From NCBI RefSeq assembly GCF_017875955.1, contig NZ_JAGINK010000001.1, positions 1,271,001-1,335,000 on the forward strand: DNA of 64,000 nt, in the 5' to 3' direction. This stretch comes from Pseudomonas sp. BP8. Lineage in GTDB: Bacteria > Pseudomonadota > Gammaproteobacteria > Pseudomonadales > Pseudomonadaceae. Position numbers and translations under genes: made by a program. Each line of letters opens with the position of its first letter. Within the stretch, counting starts at the first letter, position 1. The notes beneath the pieces are model-generated. The model ran no database searches. It was not told the DNA's origin and was given only the letters and a program-made list of their open reading frames with translations. Below, piece after piece: positions 38,873-50,112 of this stretch.

Positions 38873-39244
38873 AAACGACAAGGGGAGCCTAAGCTCCCCA
38901 AGAAGTGTCGTTGCGTGCTCTTATTGTTTTTCTGCTGGGCTTCTTGTTTTTGTTGAGTGCCCTGCCCACAAAGCTCGAAACTTGTGGACGACCCCCAAAC
39001 CGGGGGTAAAGAGCAAACGGATTGCTTTGGCCGCTGAGGTGATGCTGATCTGTCGATCCAACCAGTTTAGGCGCTGCTTTAGTGCAGTTTTTGTTGTTCT
39101 CTGCCTGGTTGTGGGGCAAGCCCCAAACACAACTCCTCTCCAAAAGAATCAGTTAGCTGCGCCTCCGCCGTCTTGTTTTTATTGTGCGTGAGCCGTTTCG
39201 TCTTGTTCTTATTCTGAGTTGCAGTGCTTGTTATTGTTCTTGTA
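38873..39244 (-). ncRNA. crcZ: Small RNA CrcZ, antagonist of Hfq/Crc catabolite repression
   Basis: Location between cbrB and pcnB, on their strand, is that of CrcZ. The minus-strand transcript carries at least five A-rich CA motifs of the AAnAAnAA type, for example ACAAGAACAATAACAA near 39235, AATAAGAACAAGACG near 39210 and AATAAAAACAAGACGG near 39175; others lie near 39090 and 38945. The 5' end is set by a sigma-54 promoter (39255-39270). The 3' end is a GGGGAGC/GCTCCCC hairpin (38882-38899) followed by TTGTCGTTT. The length of about 370 bases fits. CrcZ titrates Hfq/Crc and so relieves repression of non-preferred carbon routes. Confidence 0.9.
38882..38899 (-). terminator. CrcZ terminator
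   Basis: GGGGAGC and GCTCCCC form a 7-bp stem around TTAG, with a moderately T-rich tail on the minus strand. Confidence 0.75.
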
Positions 39245-39254
39245 CCAAACATAT

Positions 39255-39270
39255 AGCAGGTGCCGTGCCA
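39255..39270 (-). promoter_or_regulatory. Sigma-54 promoter of crcZ
   Basis: On the minus strand the bases read TGGCACGGCACCTGCT, one mismatch from TGGCACGNNNNTTGCW, with the GG and GC pairs in register. The start is predicted near 39244. Confidence 0.85.
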
Positions 39271-39367
39271 ACTTTTGCAAACCTAGTAAATTCAAGGGGT
39301 TGCGGGTTTTTGGCAGGTTGGGCGAGGGGGCAAATGTAGAAATTTCGTTACCGTACGCCTCGGTGGC

Positions 39368-39394
39368 TGTTACGGCGGGAGGGAATGGGTAACA
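39368..39394. promoter_or_regulatory. Probable CbrB binding site upstream of crcZ
   Basis: An inverted repeat TGTTAC-(15 bases)-GTAACA lies about 125 bases upstream of the predicted crcZ start, the usual distance for an enhancer-binding protein. From memory CbrB sites have this form. Extra half-sites occur at 39347, 39416 and 39475. Confidence 0.65.
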
Positions 39395-39434
39395 GATTTT
39401 TGCGGGATCTGATCGGTTACCGGCGCAAACGACT

Positions 39435-39453
39435 GGGGCCGCAAAGCGGCCCC
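39435..39453 (-). terminator. Terminator-like hairpin after cbrB
   Basis: GGGGCCGC and GCGGCCCC pair around TTT, 24 bases after the cbrB stop. The tail AGTCGTTT is only weakly T-rich, so some read-through into crcZ is possible. Confidence 0.6.
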
Positions 39454-39476
39454 GGGATTTTCAACGGCAGAATCTG

Positions 39477-40925
<1,449 letters not shown>

Positions 40926-40929
40926 TGAT

Positions 40930-43905
40930 TCAATTCTCTCGACGGTCTCGAATTTCAGGGGACGTCGCTACGACATGCCGGGGCAGGGTCACGCGGATCC
41001 GTGTGCCACGCTGCCGTTCGATATCGGCGGGGCTGTCGATGGTGATTTGCCCATAATGCTCTTCCACGATGGAATAGACCAGTGCGAGGCCCAGTCCGGT
41101 TCCCTCGCCTGGGTCCTTGGTGGTGAAGAACGGTTCGAACAGGCGGTCCATGATGTTTTTCGGAATGCCACTGCCTTCGTCCTCGACCACCAGGTCTACG
41201 GTGTGCTCGCTGACTTCGCTGCGCACGCGCACCGCGCTGCCGGCTGGCGAAGCGTCGCGGGCATTGGACAGCAGGTTGATCAGTACCTGGGCCAGGCGTT
41301 GCGGATCGCCCTCGGCCCAGTGGTCCGGGTCGCACAGGTTGAAGAACTGTACTTCGAAATTGCGCCGGTTCAGGGCCAGCAGACCGATGGCATCCTGGGC
41401 GACTTCGGCCAGGCACACCGGCTCTTCGTTGTTCTGATGGCTGCCGCCGGCATGGGCAAAGCTCATCAATGACTGGACGATGCGCGAGACCCGCTTGGTC
41501 TGTTCGAGGATCTGGCTGGATAGCTCGGTGATCTCGCCATCGCCTTCGCGTTCTTCGCGCAGGTTTTGCGCGAGGCAGGCGATGCCGGTGATCGGGTTGC
41601 CGATCTCGTGGGCTACGCCTGCGGCCAGGCGGCCGATACTGGCGAGGCGCTCGGAGTGCACCAGCTTGTCTTCCAGGGCCTGGGTTTCAGTGAGGTCTTC
41701 AACCAGCAGCACCAGGCCACTGTTACCGGGGGCGAGTGGCTCGTCGATGGCCGCCTTGTGCAGGTTGAGCCAGCGCGGCTGACCGTCGAGGGCCAGCCGT
41801 TGTTTGTGCAGGTGTTCGTCGGGAAGGTTGATGAAACCCAGCAGCAGTTCGCGCCACGGCTCGCCGATGGTCACCAGGCGCGAACCGACCACATGCTTGG
41901 CGGCGATCCCGGTCAGCTCTTCCATGGCCTTGTTCCACATCAGGATCTCCTGGTCCTTGGCCAGCGAGCAGACGCCCATGGGCAGCTCCTGCAGGGTCTG
42001 GCGATGGTAGCGGCGCAGGGCGTCGAGCTCGGCGGCAAGGCCGGTGAGGCGCGAGTGATAGTCTTCCAGGCGGCTCTCGATGAAATGGATATCTTCGGTA
42101 ACGTAGTTCTCGTTACCGGACTTGTACGGGAGGAAGGTTTCGACCATGTCCTGGGCCACGCTGGGCCCCATCAGGCCGGACAGGTTGGCCTCGATGCGGT
42201 CGCGCAGCCGACGCAAGGCATAGGGTCGGCGCTCGTCGAACGGCAGGTAGAGGTCGCGCAGGGCCTGTTCGACTTCCTTTTGCGCGGCCTTGGCGCCGAG
42301 CGGCTTGGCCAGCTGGGTGGCGAACTCCTGTGGCGAGGCGGCGTGCAGCTCGCGCCGCTGCGGCCGCCGGACGTTATCGACAGCGCAGGCTTCGGCGGCG
42401 CTGATCTCTTCGCTGCTGGCGTTGGTGAACAGCGAAATCAGGGTAAACAGCAAGACGTTGGCGGCCAGCGAGGCGATTGCCGCCATGTGCCAGCTGGTGT
42501 CGTCGAGCACGTAGATCATGTCCAGCAGGGGGATGTAGAAGCCCTGTAGATTGCCCAGCAGCGGCAGCAGCATGGTCATCATCCACACCAGCATGCCGGC
42601 CAGCAGCCCGGCGATGAAGCCGCGTCGGTTGGCGGTCGGCCAATACAGCACCGAGAGCACCCCGGGGAGGAACTGCAGGGTCGCGACGAAGGCGACGATG
42701 CCCAGGTTGGCCAGGCTCTGGTGGTTGTTCTGGGTCAGGTAGAAAATGAACCCTGCGGTAATGATCGCCACGATCAGCGCCCGGCGGGTCCATTTCAGCC
42801 AGCGGTAGATATTGCCTTCGGCCGGAGGCTGGTAGAGCGGCAGCACCAGGTGGTTGAGGGCCATGCCCGAAAGGGCCAGGGTGGTGACGATGATCAGCCC
42901 ACTGGCCGCAGACAGCCCGCCGACGTAGGCCAGTAGCGCCAGCGCCTCGTTGTTGGCGGCAATGCCCAGGCCGAGGGTGAAGTATTCCGGGTTGGTGCTT
43001 GCCCCCAGGCGCAGGCCGGCCCAGAGGATCAGCGGCACCGCCAGGCTCATCAGCAGCAGGAACAAGGGCAGGCCCCAGCTGGCGCTGACCAGCGAGCGCG
43101 GGCTGAGGTTTTCGGTAAAGGCCATGTGGTACATGTGCGGCATGACGATCGCCGAGGCGAAGAACACCAGCAGCAGGGTCCGCCAGGGGCCTTCTTGCAG
43201 CGGCGTGTGCAATGCGGCCAGAGCGGTCTGGTTCTGCAGCAGCCAGACTTCCAGCTCGTGTGGTCCGCCGAACACGCCATACAGGGCGTACAGGCCGATA
43301 CCGCCCAAGGCCAGCAGCTTGATCACCGACTCGAAGGCGATGGCGAACACCAGGCCCTCGTGCTTCTCACGGGTGGCGATGTGGCGCGAGCCGAAGAAGA
43401 TCGTGAACAGGATGATCAGCGCGCAGAAGGCGAACGCCACGCGGGCCTTGACCGGCTCGCCGGTGAGGATGCTGATCGAGTCGGCGACGGCCTGGATCTG
43501 CAGGGCCAGCAGCGGCAGCACGCCAATCAGCATGAAGATGGTGGTCAGCGCACCGGCCCAGGTACTGCGAAAGCGGAATGCGAGCAGGTCGGCCAGCGAC
43601 GATAGTTGGTAAGTGCGGGTGATCTTGAGGATCGGGTAGAGCAGCACTGGCGCCAGCAGGAAGGCCCCGGAGACTCCCAGGTAACAGGCGAGGAAGCCGT
43701 AGCCGTACTGATAGGCCAGGCCCACCGAGCCGTAGAAGGCCCAGGCGCTGGCGTAGACCCCGAGCGACAGGGTGTAGGTCAGTGGGTGGCGGATGACCGA
43801 GCGCGGGATCAGCCCACGTTCGCTGATCCAGGCCACGCCAAACAGCACCCCCAGGTACCCGGCACTGATCAGGATCATCTGGGTCAGGCTAAAGCTCATC
43901 GGCAT
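40930..43905 (-). CDS. cbrA: Sensor histidine kinase CbrA with SLC5/SSS transporter domain
   Basis: Sensor of the CbrAB carbon/nitrogen balance system. The first about 500 residues form a sodium/solute-symporter-like membrane domain of about 13 segments. A linker and STAC/PAS region follow (about 510-730), then the dimerisation domain with the phosphorylated His in [14 protein letters not shown] (about 775), and the ATPase domain (N-box [11 protein letters not shown], then [10 protein letters not shown]). At 991 residues it is normal. ATGs at 43905 and 43899 both overlap the end of cbrX, so translation is probably coupled to it. Confidence 0.96.
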   Translation of the reverse strand: MPMSFSLTQMILISAGYLGVLFGVAWISERGLIPRSVIRHPLTYTLSLGVYASAWAFYGSVGLAYQYGYGFLACYLGVSGAFLLAPVLLYPILKITRTYQLSSLADLLAFRFRSTWAGALTTIFMLIGVLPLLALQIQAVADSISILTGEPVKARVAFAFCALIILFTIFFGSRHIATREKHEGLVFAIAFESVIKLLALGGIGLYALYGVFGGPHELEVWLLQNQTALAALHTPLQEGPWRTLLLVFFASAIVMPHMYHMAFTENLSPRSLVSASWGLPLFLLLMSLAVPLILWAGLRLGASTNPEYFTLGLGIAANNEALALLAYVGGLSAASGLIIVTTLALSGMALNHLVLPLYQPPAEGNIYRWLKWTRRALIVAIITAGFIFYLTQNNHQSLANLGIVAFVATLQFLPGVLSVLYWPTANRRGFIAGLLAGMLVWMMTMLLPLLGNLQGFYIPLLDMIYVLDDTSWHMAAIASLAANVLLFTLISLFTNASSEEISAAEACAVDNVRRPQRRELHAASPQEFATQLAKPLGAKAAQKEVEQALRDLYLPFDERRPYALRRLRDRIEANLSGLMGPSVAQDMVETFLPYKSGNENYVTEDIHFIESRLEDYHSRLTGLAAELDALRRYHRQTLQELPMGVCSLAKDQEILMWNKAMEELTGIAAKHVVGSRLVTIGEPWRELLLGFINLPDEHLHKQRLALDGQPRWLNLHKAAIDEPLAPGNSGLVLLVEDLTETQALEDKLVHSERLASIGRLAAGVAHEIGNPITGIACLAQNLREEREGDGEITELSSQILEQTKRVSRIVQSLMSFAHAGGSHQNNEEPVCLAEVAQDAIGLLALNRRNFEVQFFNLCDPDHWAEGDPQRLAQVLINLLSNARDASPAGSAVRVRSEVSEHTVDLVVEDEGSGIPKNIMDRLFEPFFTTKDPGEGTGLGLALVYSIVEEHYGQITIDSPADIERQRGTRIRVTLPRHVVATSPEIRDRREN

Positions 43906-44065
43906 CTCGTTGGCTCTGCAGGATAAAGGTGACGACGATCAGGATCAGCCAGAGCAGGTAGGGGCGGTACCAGGCTCCGGTCGGCTCGATCCACCAGTCC
44001 ATGATGGCCGGTGAGAACAGGTAGATCCCCACGACCAGAAGCAGGACCAAACGATAGATGTACAT
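43889..44065 (-). CDS. cbrX: Small membrane protein CbrX overlapping cbrA
   Basis: A 58-residue ORF that begins MYIYRLVLLLVVGIY, has two hydrophobic stretches (about 5-22 and 36-50) around a Trp-rich polar turn (MDWWIEPTGAWYRPY), and ends SQRDADEL. Its stop lies inside cbrA, 17 bases past the cbrA ATG. From memory a gene of this name is described at this place in fluorescent pseudomonads. It may act as a membrane partner or as a translational coupler for CbrA. Confidence 0.75.
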   Translation of the reverse strand: MYIYRLVLLLVVGIYLFSPAIMDWWIEPTGAWYRPYLLWLILIVVTFILQSQRDADEL

Positions 44066-44180
44066 GCTGGCCTCGATGGTTGGGCGCTGCGGGCTTGGAC
44101 TTATTATTGGCGCAAATGGCGGAGGCGATGCTAGCGGGATTCCGCATCGTACGGCAAGAAATTGAATCTATTGGTTTTTT

Positions 44181-44225
44181 GCCGGTGGCGGCCTCTTCGC
44201 GGGCTTGCCCCGCGAAGAGACCGGC
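44181..44225. repeat. REP palindrome after gluQ
   Basis: CTCTTCGCGGG-CTTG-CCCCGCGAAGAG at the centre with outer GCCGG/CCGGC arms. It begins five bases after the gluQ stop and separates it from cbrX. Confidence 0.85.
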
Positions 44226-44229
44226 AGGA

Positions 44230-45117
44230 TCAGCGCAGCTCTGCCTCGGGAATGGTCATCTGCCGCGCAACCGCCTCAGGTCGCCACTGCCGGCGGGCCA
44301 CGTCCAGCACCTCGCGCGGGCTGGCGCGTTCCAGCGCCGGCTCAGTCACTTGCCCCAGAGCGCGCAGCGCCCGCAGCAACAGCGGCGTGGCCTGGTCCGG
44401 CGCCAGCGGTGGCGAGCGGTACGACTTGCCCAGCTTGTGCCCGTCCGGCTGGATGATCAGCGGGATATGCAGGTAACGCGGCTGCGAGAACCCCAGCAGT
44501 TCCTGCAGATAAAGCTGACGCGGGGTGTTATCGAGCAGGTCCGCCCCGCGCACGATGTCGGTAACACCTTGCCAGGCATCATCCAGCACCACGGCCAGCT
44601 GGTAGGCATACAGTCCATCACGGCGCTGGATGATGAAATCACCGACGTCACGGCCCAGATGCTGCTCGAACGTGCCCTGCACGCGGTCGCTGAAACGGTA
44701 GGTCAGCTCAGGCACCCGCAGGCGGATCGCCGCGCCTTCGCGGGCATGGCCGGCGTTGCGGCAGGTGCCAGGGTAGATGCCGTTACTTCCTTCCAGCTGC
44801 TTGCGCGAGCAGGTGCAGGCATAGGCCAAGCCCTGGCGAAACAGCCGCTCGACCACCTCGGCATAGGCGTCGTGACGCTGGCTCTGGTAGACCACCTCGC
44901 CATCCCACTCCAGGCCGTAACCCTCGAGCGTCTGCAGGATGGCATCGCGGGCACCGGGCATCTCCCGCGGCGGATCGGTGTCTTCCATGCGCAACAGCCA
45001 GCGGCCATCGACGGCGCGGGCGTCCAGCCAGGAGGCAAGGGCGGCGACGAGCGAGCCAAAGTGCAGGAAACCACTGGGAGTGGGGGCGAAACGCCCGACG
45101 TAGCGTGATGGGGTCAT
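44230..45117 (-). CDS. gluQ: Glutamyl-Q tRNA(Asp) synthetase
   Basis: A truncated GluRS paralogue that charges glutamate onto queuosine 34 of tRNA-Asp. It has the HIGH-like HFGS in APTPSGFLHFGSLVAA (about 12-27), the zinc-site Cys pair in YACTCSRKQ and the KMSKS-like GHKLGKSYRS (about 228), but no anticodon-binding domain. At 295 residues it is normal. It follows dksA on the same strand, beyond the dksA terminator. Confidence 0.96.
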   Translation of the reverse strand: MTPSRYVGRFAPTPSGFLHFGSLVAALASWLDARAVDGRWLLRMEDTDPPREMPGARDAILQTLEGYGLEWDGEVVYQSQRHDAYAEVVERLFRQGLAYACTCSRKQLEGSNGIYPGTCRNAGHAREGAAIRLRVPELTYRFSDRVQGTFEQHLGRDVGDFIIQRRDGLYAYQLAVVLDDAWQGVTDIVRGADLLDNTPRQLYLQELLGFSQPRYLHIPLIIQPDGHKLGKSYRSPPLAPDQATPLLLRALRALGQVTEPALERASPREVLDVARRQWRPEAVARQMTIPEAELR

Positions 45118-45139
45118 GGACTTACGGTATCTATAAATG

Positions 45140-45166
45140 AAACGGGGCGCCTTGAGCGCCCCGTTT
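45140..45166 (-). terminator. Intrinsic terminator between dksA and gluQ
   Basis: AAACGGGGCGC and GCGCCCCGTTT pair around five bases; the minus-strand tail is TTTCATTT. It probably ends dksA transcription with some read-through into gluQ. Confidence 0.85.
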
Positions 45167-45180
45167 GGTGGGAATCGGAA

Positions 45181-45627
45181 TCAACCTTTGCCGTTGGTCT
45201 TTTCCTTTTGCTCCGCTACCTCTTTGCAATCGAAGCAAAGATCGGCGGTAGGGCGTGCTTCAAGTCGACGCAAGCCGATCTCGATGCCACAGCTCTCGCA
45301 CCAGCCGTAGTCTTTGTCCTGAATCAACTGCAGGGTCTTGTCGATTTTCTTGATCAGCTTGCGCTCGCGGTCACGTGCGCGCAGCTCAAGAGCAAACTCT
45401 TCCTCTTGCGTGGCACGGTCTGCCGGGTCGGCGAAGTTGGCCGCCTCTTCCTTCATATGGTCAACGGTCTTGTCGACGCCGATCATCAACTCTTGCTTCC
45501 AACCATTGAGGATCTGGGTGAAGTGCTTGCGCATGGGTTCACCCATGTACTCCTCACCCTTGGCCGCCTGGTAGGGTTCGACCCCATAAAGATTATGACT
45601 GGCTTTTTGCTTTTCTTGGGTGGACAT
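45181..45627 (-). CDS. dksA: RNA polymerase-binding transcription factor DksA
   Basis: Binds the secondary channel of RNA polymerase and with ppGpp adjusts rRNA and amino-acid promoters. The coiled coil (about 30-105) carries the tip stretch NFADPADRATQEEEFALELR with its Asp pair, and the zinc finger has all four Cys (CESCGIE.. and ..CFDCKE, about 112-137). The start MSTQEKQKAS gives 148 residues; an ATG six codons up is less likely. Confidence 0.97.
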   Translation of the reverse strand: MSTQEKQKASHNLYGVEPYQAAKGEEYMGEPMRKHFTQILNGWKQELMIGVDKTVDHMKEEAANFADPADRATQEEEFALELRARDRERKLIKKIDKTLQLIQDKDYGWCESCGIEIGLRRLEARPTADLCFDCKEVAEQKEKTNGKG

Positions 45628-45839
45628 GAATAGACCGCCTCTCACTCATCTGATCCAATGCGCAGGATGCTCCATCTCCGGCGACCGCCGGCCCTGCGAC
45701 TGCGAGCCGCCGAACTTACCAGATAGATCGGGGGTGCGCTAGCCCGGCCGATCCTACGTGTTGACAGCGGCGTGAGCCGCACGTTCAGTGGCGTGCAACG
45801 GTCGAATCAACAGTTTAGACCCAATTGAGAGAAGGCCCC

Positions 45840-47012
45840 ATGGCTCAGCCCTACAGCGCGCGCAGTCGCGCCATCGAACCCTTTCATGTCATGGCCCTGC
45901 TGGCGCGGGCCAACGAACTGCAGGCGGCGGGCCATGATGTCATCCATCTGGAAATCGGCGAGCCGGACTTCACCACCGCCGCGCCGATCGTCGCCGCCGG
46001 CCAGGCAGCATTGGCCGATGGACACACCCGCTACACCGCGGCACGCGGGCTGCCTGCACTGCGTGAGGCGATCGCCGGCTTCTATGGCCAGCGCTATGGG
46101 CTGTCGATCGACCCCGAGCGCATCCTCATCACTCCGGGCGGCTCCGGTGCGCTGCTGCTGGCCAGCAGTTTGCTGGTCGACCCCGGCAAGCACTGGCTGC
46201 TGGCCGATCCAGGCTACCCCTGCAACCGTCACTTCCTGCGCCTGGTGGAAGGCGCTGCGCAGTTGGTGCCGGTCGGTCCGGAGGTCAATTACCAGCTCAC
46301 CGCTGATCTGGTTGAACGCCATTGGGACCAGGACAGCGTCGGCGCCCTGGTCGCGTCGCCTGCCAACCCGACGGGCACGGTGCTCGACCGTGAGGCCCTG
46401 GCCAGCCTGTCGCAGGCCGTGCACGCGCGTCACGGCCACCTGGTGGTGGACGAGATTTACCATGGCCTGACCTACGGCATGGACGCCCCCAGCGTGCTCG
46501 AAGTCGACGACGAGGCGTTCGTCCTGAATAGTTTTTCCAAGTATTTCGGCATGACCGGATGGCGCCTCGGTTGGCTGGTGGCGCCGCCCAACGCCGTGGC
46601 TGATCTGGAGAAGCTGGCGCAGAACCTCTACATCAGTGCGCCGAGCATGGCCCAACATGCTGCATTGGCCTGCTTCCAGCCTGAGACCCTGGCGATCCTC
46701 GAAGAGCGCCGGGCCGAGTTTGCCCGGCGCCGCGACTACCTGCTGCCCGCGCTGCGTGAACTGGGCTTCGGCATCGCCGTGGAGCCGCAGGGGGCTTTCT
46801 ATCTATATGCCGACATCAGTGCATTCGGTGGCGATGCCTTCGCTTTCTGCCGGCACTTCCTGGAAACCGAGCATGTGGCCTTCACCCCCGGGCTGGACTT
46901 CGGTCGCCATCAGGCCGGCCACCATGTGCGCTTTGCCTATACCCAGAGCCTGCCGCGCCTGGAGCAGGCCGTGCAGCGTATCGCCCGTGGCCTGAAGATC
47001 TGGCAAGGCTGA
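45840..47012 (+). CDS. PLP-dependent class I aminotransferase (AspC-like)
   Basis: Fold-type I aminotransferase of unknown substrate, 390 residues. Visible are the N-terminal [19 protein letters not shown] (cofactor and substrate contacts), DEIYHGLTY and the PLP lysine in [16 protein letters not shown] (about 232-247), and C-terminal [10 protein letters not shown] with the carboxylate Arg. The ATG at 45840 has GAGAGAAGG upstream. Its stop overlaps the sfsA start (TGATG), so they form an operon divergent from dksA. Confidence 0.93.
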   Translation: MAQPYSARSRAIEPFHVMALLARANELQAAGHDVIHLEIGEPDFTTAAPIVAAGQAALADGHTRYTAARGLPALREAIAGFYGQRYGLSIDPERILITPGGSGALLLASSLLVDPGKHWLLADPGYPCNRHFLRLVEGAAQLVPVGPEVNYQLTADLVERHWDQDSVGALVASPANPTGTVLDREALASLSQAVHARHGHLVVDEIYHGLTYGMDAPSVLEVDDEAFVLNSFSKYFGMTGWRLGWLVAPPNAVADLEKLAQNLYISAPSMAQHAALACFQPETLAILEERRAEFARRRDYLLPALRELGFGIAVEPQGAFYLYADISAFGGDAFAFCRHFLETEHVAFTPGLDFGRHQAGHHVRFAYTQSLPRLEQAVQRIARGLKIWQG

Positions 47013-47725
47013 TGGCGTTCTTTCCACTACTCGAACAAGGCCGTCTGCTGCGCCGTTACAAGCGCTTTCTCGCCGACATCGAACTGGCCAATGGCGAGCA
47101 ATTGACCATCCACTGCCCGAACACCGGCTCCATGCTCAACTGCATGCGCGAAGGTGGCCAGGTCTGGTTCAGCCGCTCCAATGATCCCAAGCGCAAGCTG
47201 CCAGGCACCTGGGAGATCAGCGAGACCCCGCAAGGGCGGCTGGCCTGTGTAAATACTGGCCGGGCCAATGCCCTGGTCGAGGAAGCCTTGCGCGCCGGGC
47301 TGATCAGTGAGCTGGCTGGCTTTACTGCGCTCAGGCGTGAGGTGGCCTATGGCGAGGAGAACAGTCGGATCGACTTTCGCCTGGAGTTCGCCAGCGGGCC
47401 GGCCTACGTCGAGGTCAAGAGCGTCACGCTGGGCTTCCCGGACAGCGCCGTGGCGGCCTTTCCCGATGCGGTGACTCAGCGCGGCGCCAAACACCTGCGC
47501 GAGCTGGCGGCCCTGGCGCGGCAAGGTATCCGCGCCGTGCAGCTGTACTGCGTCAACCTCACCGGGGTCGAAGCCGTGCGTCCTGCTGACGAGATCGATG
47601 CGGCCTATGCCGCAGCCCTGCGCGCGGCTGTGGCCGATGGCGTCGAGGTGCTGGCCTATGGTACCCGGCTGGATGCCGAACAGATCGTCATCGACCGTCC
47701 GTTACCGGTGTTGCTCAGCCTTTGA
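47012..47725 (+). CDS. sfsA: Sugar fermentation stimulation protein SfsA
   Basis: Conserved DNA-binding/nuclease-like protein whose role is not settled. Family stretches include [11 protein letters not shown] (about 31-41), [14 protein letters not shown] and the PD-(D/E)xK-like core [17 protein letters not shown] (about 120-145). At 237 residues it is normal. Its 3' end overlaps the convergent Rieske gene by 11 bases. Confidence 0.96.
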   Translation: MAFFPLLEQGRLLRRYKRFLADIELANGEQLTIHCPNTGSMLNCMREGGQVWFSRSNDPKRKLPGTWEISETPQGRLACVNTGRANALVEEALRAGLISELAGFTALRREVAYGEENSRIDFRLEFASGPAYVEVKSVTLGFPDSAVAAFPDAVTQRGAKHLRELAALARQGIRAVQLYCVNLTGVEAVRPADEIDAAYAAALRAAVADGVEVLAYGTRLDAEQIVIDRPLPVLLSL

Positions 47726-48032
47726 GCCAGATGCCCTGGCTGTCTTCATGACCGTCCAGGGCCTGCAGTTGTTCGCCCTCACAGGGGCCCGCCACGCATT
47801 CGCCACTCTCGATCAGAAACAGCGCACCATGCTGGGCGCAGTGGATAAGGCTGGCGCTGTCGTCGAGAAAGTCATCCTGCGCCCAGTTCAACGGGATGCC
47901 CTTGTGCGGGCAGCGGTTGCGGTAGAGGAACACCTGACCTTGGCGGCGCACGCCGAACAGTGCCTGGCCGGCTACGCTGAACGCGCGGCTTTGACCTTCG
48001 GCGAGTTGGTCGCCAGTGCAAAGAAAATGCAT
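47715..48032 (-). CDS. Rieske [2Fe-2S] ferredoxin-type protein
   Basis: Small soluble Rieske protein, 105 residues. Both cluster motifs are present: CPHKG (CxH, about 43-47) and CAQHG (CxxH, about 65-69). Such proteins carry electrons for oxygenases or other redox enzymes; the partner here is not evident. The start at [10 protein letters not shown] fits the domain edge, but no good ribosome-binding site is seen. A longer reading begins with TTG at 48089, at the edge of the Fur-like box. Confidence 0.85.
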   Translation of the reverse strand: MHFLCTGDQLAEGQSRAFSVAGQALFGVRRQGQVFLYRNRCPHKGIPLNWAQDDFLDDSASLIHCAQHGALFLIESGECVAGPCEGEQLQALDGHEDSQGIWLKG

Positions 48033-48089
48033 CGAATGGAAAGACTCGTGCTGTAAAGAGATGGAATAGGGATAGGCTTGACGCTTCAA

Positions 48090-48104
48090 TGCGAATAATT
48101 ATCA
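48090..48104. promoter_or_regulatory. Fur-like box between the Rieske gene and hmuT
   Basis: TGCGAATAATTATCA matches the 7-1-7 Fur pattern TGATAATNATTATCA at 12 of 14 paired positions. It lies 90 bases before hmuT, which fits iron-repressed haem uptake. Confidence 0.55.
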
Positions 48105-48193
48105 AATTGCCCGCCTGCTGCTTGCGCTGTCTATGGTGCGCAGTTCCGCCGCCCGCCACAAGGCGCGCGGCTTGTCTTCTGCAAAGGAATCCG

Positions 48194-49078
48194 ATGATGC
48201 GCCTTCCTGCTGCCCTGGTCGCCTTGTGCGCTGGTCTTGTTGTTTCCACCCAGACGCTGGCCGCTGATCTGCCACAGCGCTGGGTGAGTGCGGGTGGCGC
48301 CTTGAGCGAGTGGGTCAGCGCACTGGGCGGCGAGCAGCGCCTGGTCGGGGTCGACACCACCAGCCAGCACCCGCAGTCGCTCAAGGCCCTGCCGAGCATT
48401 GGTTATCAGCGCCAGTTGTCGGCCGAGGGGATCCTCAGCCTGCGCCCCGATGTATTGGTCGGTACCGAGGAGATGGGCCCGCCGCCCGTGCTGGCGCAGA
48501 TCCGTAGCGCCGGGGTGCGGGTCGAACTGTTCTCGAGCAAGGCCGAGCTGGCCGCCGTGGACGAAAACCTCAAGCACCTGGGCAGCCTGCTCGGCGCTGA
48601 GCAGAAAGCCAGCGAACTGGCGAGCGGCTACCGCCAGCAACTCGATCGGTTGCAGGCCAAGGTCACGCAGGCCCAGGCCAGCCAGAAGGCGCCAGGCGTG
48701 CTGTTGCTGGTCGGCCATGCCGGCGCCAAGCCGATGATCGCCGGGCAGGGCACTGCGGGTGACTGGCTGTTGCGCCAGGCGGGCGCACGTAACCTGGCGG
48801 ATCATCAAGGCTACAAGAACTTTTCGGTCGAAACCCTGGCCGCGCTGGACCCGGATGTCCTGGTGTTCTCCGACCGCAGCCTCAGCGGCGAGCAGGCGTT
48901 GCAGGCGCTGGTCAAGGAGAATCCGGCGCTGGCCGCCTCGCGCGCGATCCGCGACAAGCGCTTGGTCTCACTTGACCCGACGCTGCTGGTCGGTGGCCTT
49001 GGCCCCCGCCTGCCGGCCACCCTTGAGCAATTGGCCGCTGCCTTCTATCCGGCGGCCAAGGCCAGCCTCGCCCAATGA
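48194..49078 (+). CDS. hmuT: Haemin ABC transporter, periplasmic binding protein
   Basis: Type III (TroA-like) haem-binding protein, PhuT in P. aeruginosa. A signal peptide (about 1-23, ending QTLAA) precedes two alpha/beta lobes joined by a long helix (about 140-175). Family features are LSLRPDVLVGTEEMGPP, IAGQGTAGDWLL and the C-terminal LGPRLPATLEQLA. The ATG at 48194 has AAAGGAATCC upstream; earlier in-frame codons overlap the Fur box. At 294 residues it is normal. Overlaps hmuU by ATGA. Confidence 0.93.
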   Translation: MMRLPAALVALCAGLVVSTQTLAADLPQRWVSAGGALSEWVSALGGEQRLVGVDTTSQHPQSLKALPSIGYQRQLSAEGILSLRPDVLVGTEEMGPPPVLAQIRSAGVRVELFSSKAELAAVDENLKHLGSLLGAEQKASELASGYRQQLDRLQAKVTQAQASQKAPGVLLLVGHAGAKPMIAGQGTAGDWLLRQAGARNLADHQGYKNFSVETLAALDPDVLVFSDRSLSGEQALQALVKENPALAASRAIRDKRLVSLDPTLLVGGLGPRLPATLEQLAAAFYPAAKASLAQ

Positions 49079-50112
49079 GACAAAGGATCAAGCCACGTAC
49101 GCTGTTCATTGGCCTGAGCCTGCTGTGCTTGTTGGCGGTGTGGTTGTCGCTGGCGCTGGGCCCGGTCAGCCTGCCGCTGCTCGATACCTTGCGCGCGGGC
49201 GTGCGCCTGCTCGGACTGCCGGTGGCCGCTGATGGCCTGGAGCAGGCCGAGATGATCCTCGGTCAGATCCGCCTGCCGCGGACCATGCTCGGGCTTGCCG
49301 TTGGCGCTGTCCTCGCATTGTCCGGGGTGGCCATGCAGGGCTTGTTTCGCAACCCGCTGGCTGACCCCGGCCTGGTCGGGGTGGCGAGCGGTGCAGCGTT
49401 GGGCGCCGCGATCGCGATCGTCGGGGGCAGTTGGCTGGGAGGCATCCCGGAGTGGTTTGCGCCGTACCTGTTGTCGGTGTGTGCCTTTGCCGGTGGTTTA
49501 GGGGTGACGGCACTGGTTTATCGCCTGGGCAAGCGTGACGGCCAGACCAATGTTGCCACCATGTTGCTGGCGGGTATCGCCCTGACCGCGTTGGCGGGCT
49601 CGGCGGTCGGTCTGTTCACTTACCTGGCCGACGATGCCACCTTGCGCAGCCTGACCTTCTGGAACCTGGGCAGCCTCAACGGCGCCAGTTACCAGCGGCT
49701 GTGGCCGTTGATTGTGGTGACTGTGGCTGTGGCCCTGTGGCTGCCACGTCGGGCCCAGGCGCTCAATGCCTTGTTGTTGGGCGAATCGGAAGCGCGTCAT
49801 CTGGGTGTCGACGTGGAGGCGCTCAAGCGTGAGCTGGTGTTCTGTACGGCACTCGGGGTAGGGGCAGCGGTGGCGGCGGCGGGGTTGATCGGCTTCATCG
49901 GTCTGGTGGTGCCGCACCTGGTGCGGCTGGTAGCAGGGCCTGATCATCGGGTGCTGCTGCCGGCATCATTGCTGGCGGGCGGGTCGCTGCTGCTGTTTGC
50001 CGATCTGATTGCGCGCCTTGCCTTGGCGCCTGCAGAACTGCCGATCGGCATCGTCACGGCGTTTATCGGCGCGCCGTTCTTTCTGTTGTTACTGATCCGG
50101 GGGCGCAGCTGA
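49075..50112 (+). CDS. hmuU: Haemin ABC transporter, FecCD-type permease
   Basis: Inner-membrane permease with about ten helices, PhuU-like. FecCD motifs are LRLPRTML-like [19 protein letters not shown] (about 65-83), [18 protein letters not shown], and [15 protein letters not shown] (about 266-280), the ATPase-contact region. At 345 residues it is normal. Coupled to both neighbours by overlapping start and stop codons. Confidence 0.96.
   Translation: MRQRIKPRTLFIGLSLLCLLAVWLSLALGPVSLPLLDTLRAGVRLLGLPVAADGLEQAEMILGQIRLPRTMLGLAVGAVLALSGVAMQGLFRNPLADPGLVGVASGAALGAAIAIVGGSWLGGIPEWFAPYLLSVCAFAGGLGVTALVYRLGKRDGQTNVATMLLAGIALTALAGSAVGLFTYLADDATLRSLTFWNLGSLNGASYQRLWPLIVVTVAVALWLPRRAQALNALLLGESEARHLGVDVEALKRELVFCTALGVGAAVAAAGLIGFIGLVVPHLVRLVAGPDHRVLLPASLLAGGSLLLFADLIARLALAPAELPIGIVTAFIGAPFFLLLLIRGRS

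Noticed and set aside
38881..39244. Repeated A-rich motifs as a CRISPR-like array
   Set aside because: The motifs are short and irregular, with no constant repeat or spacer length; they are the CA motifs of CrcZ.
40930..43905. The cbrA transporter-kinase fusion as a new sensor type
   Set aside because: The SSS-domain histidine kinase layout is the known form of CbrA in pseudomonads.
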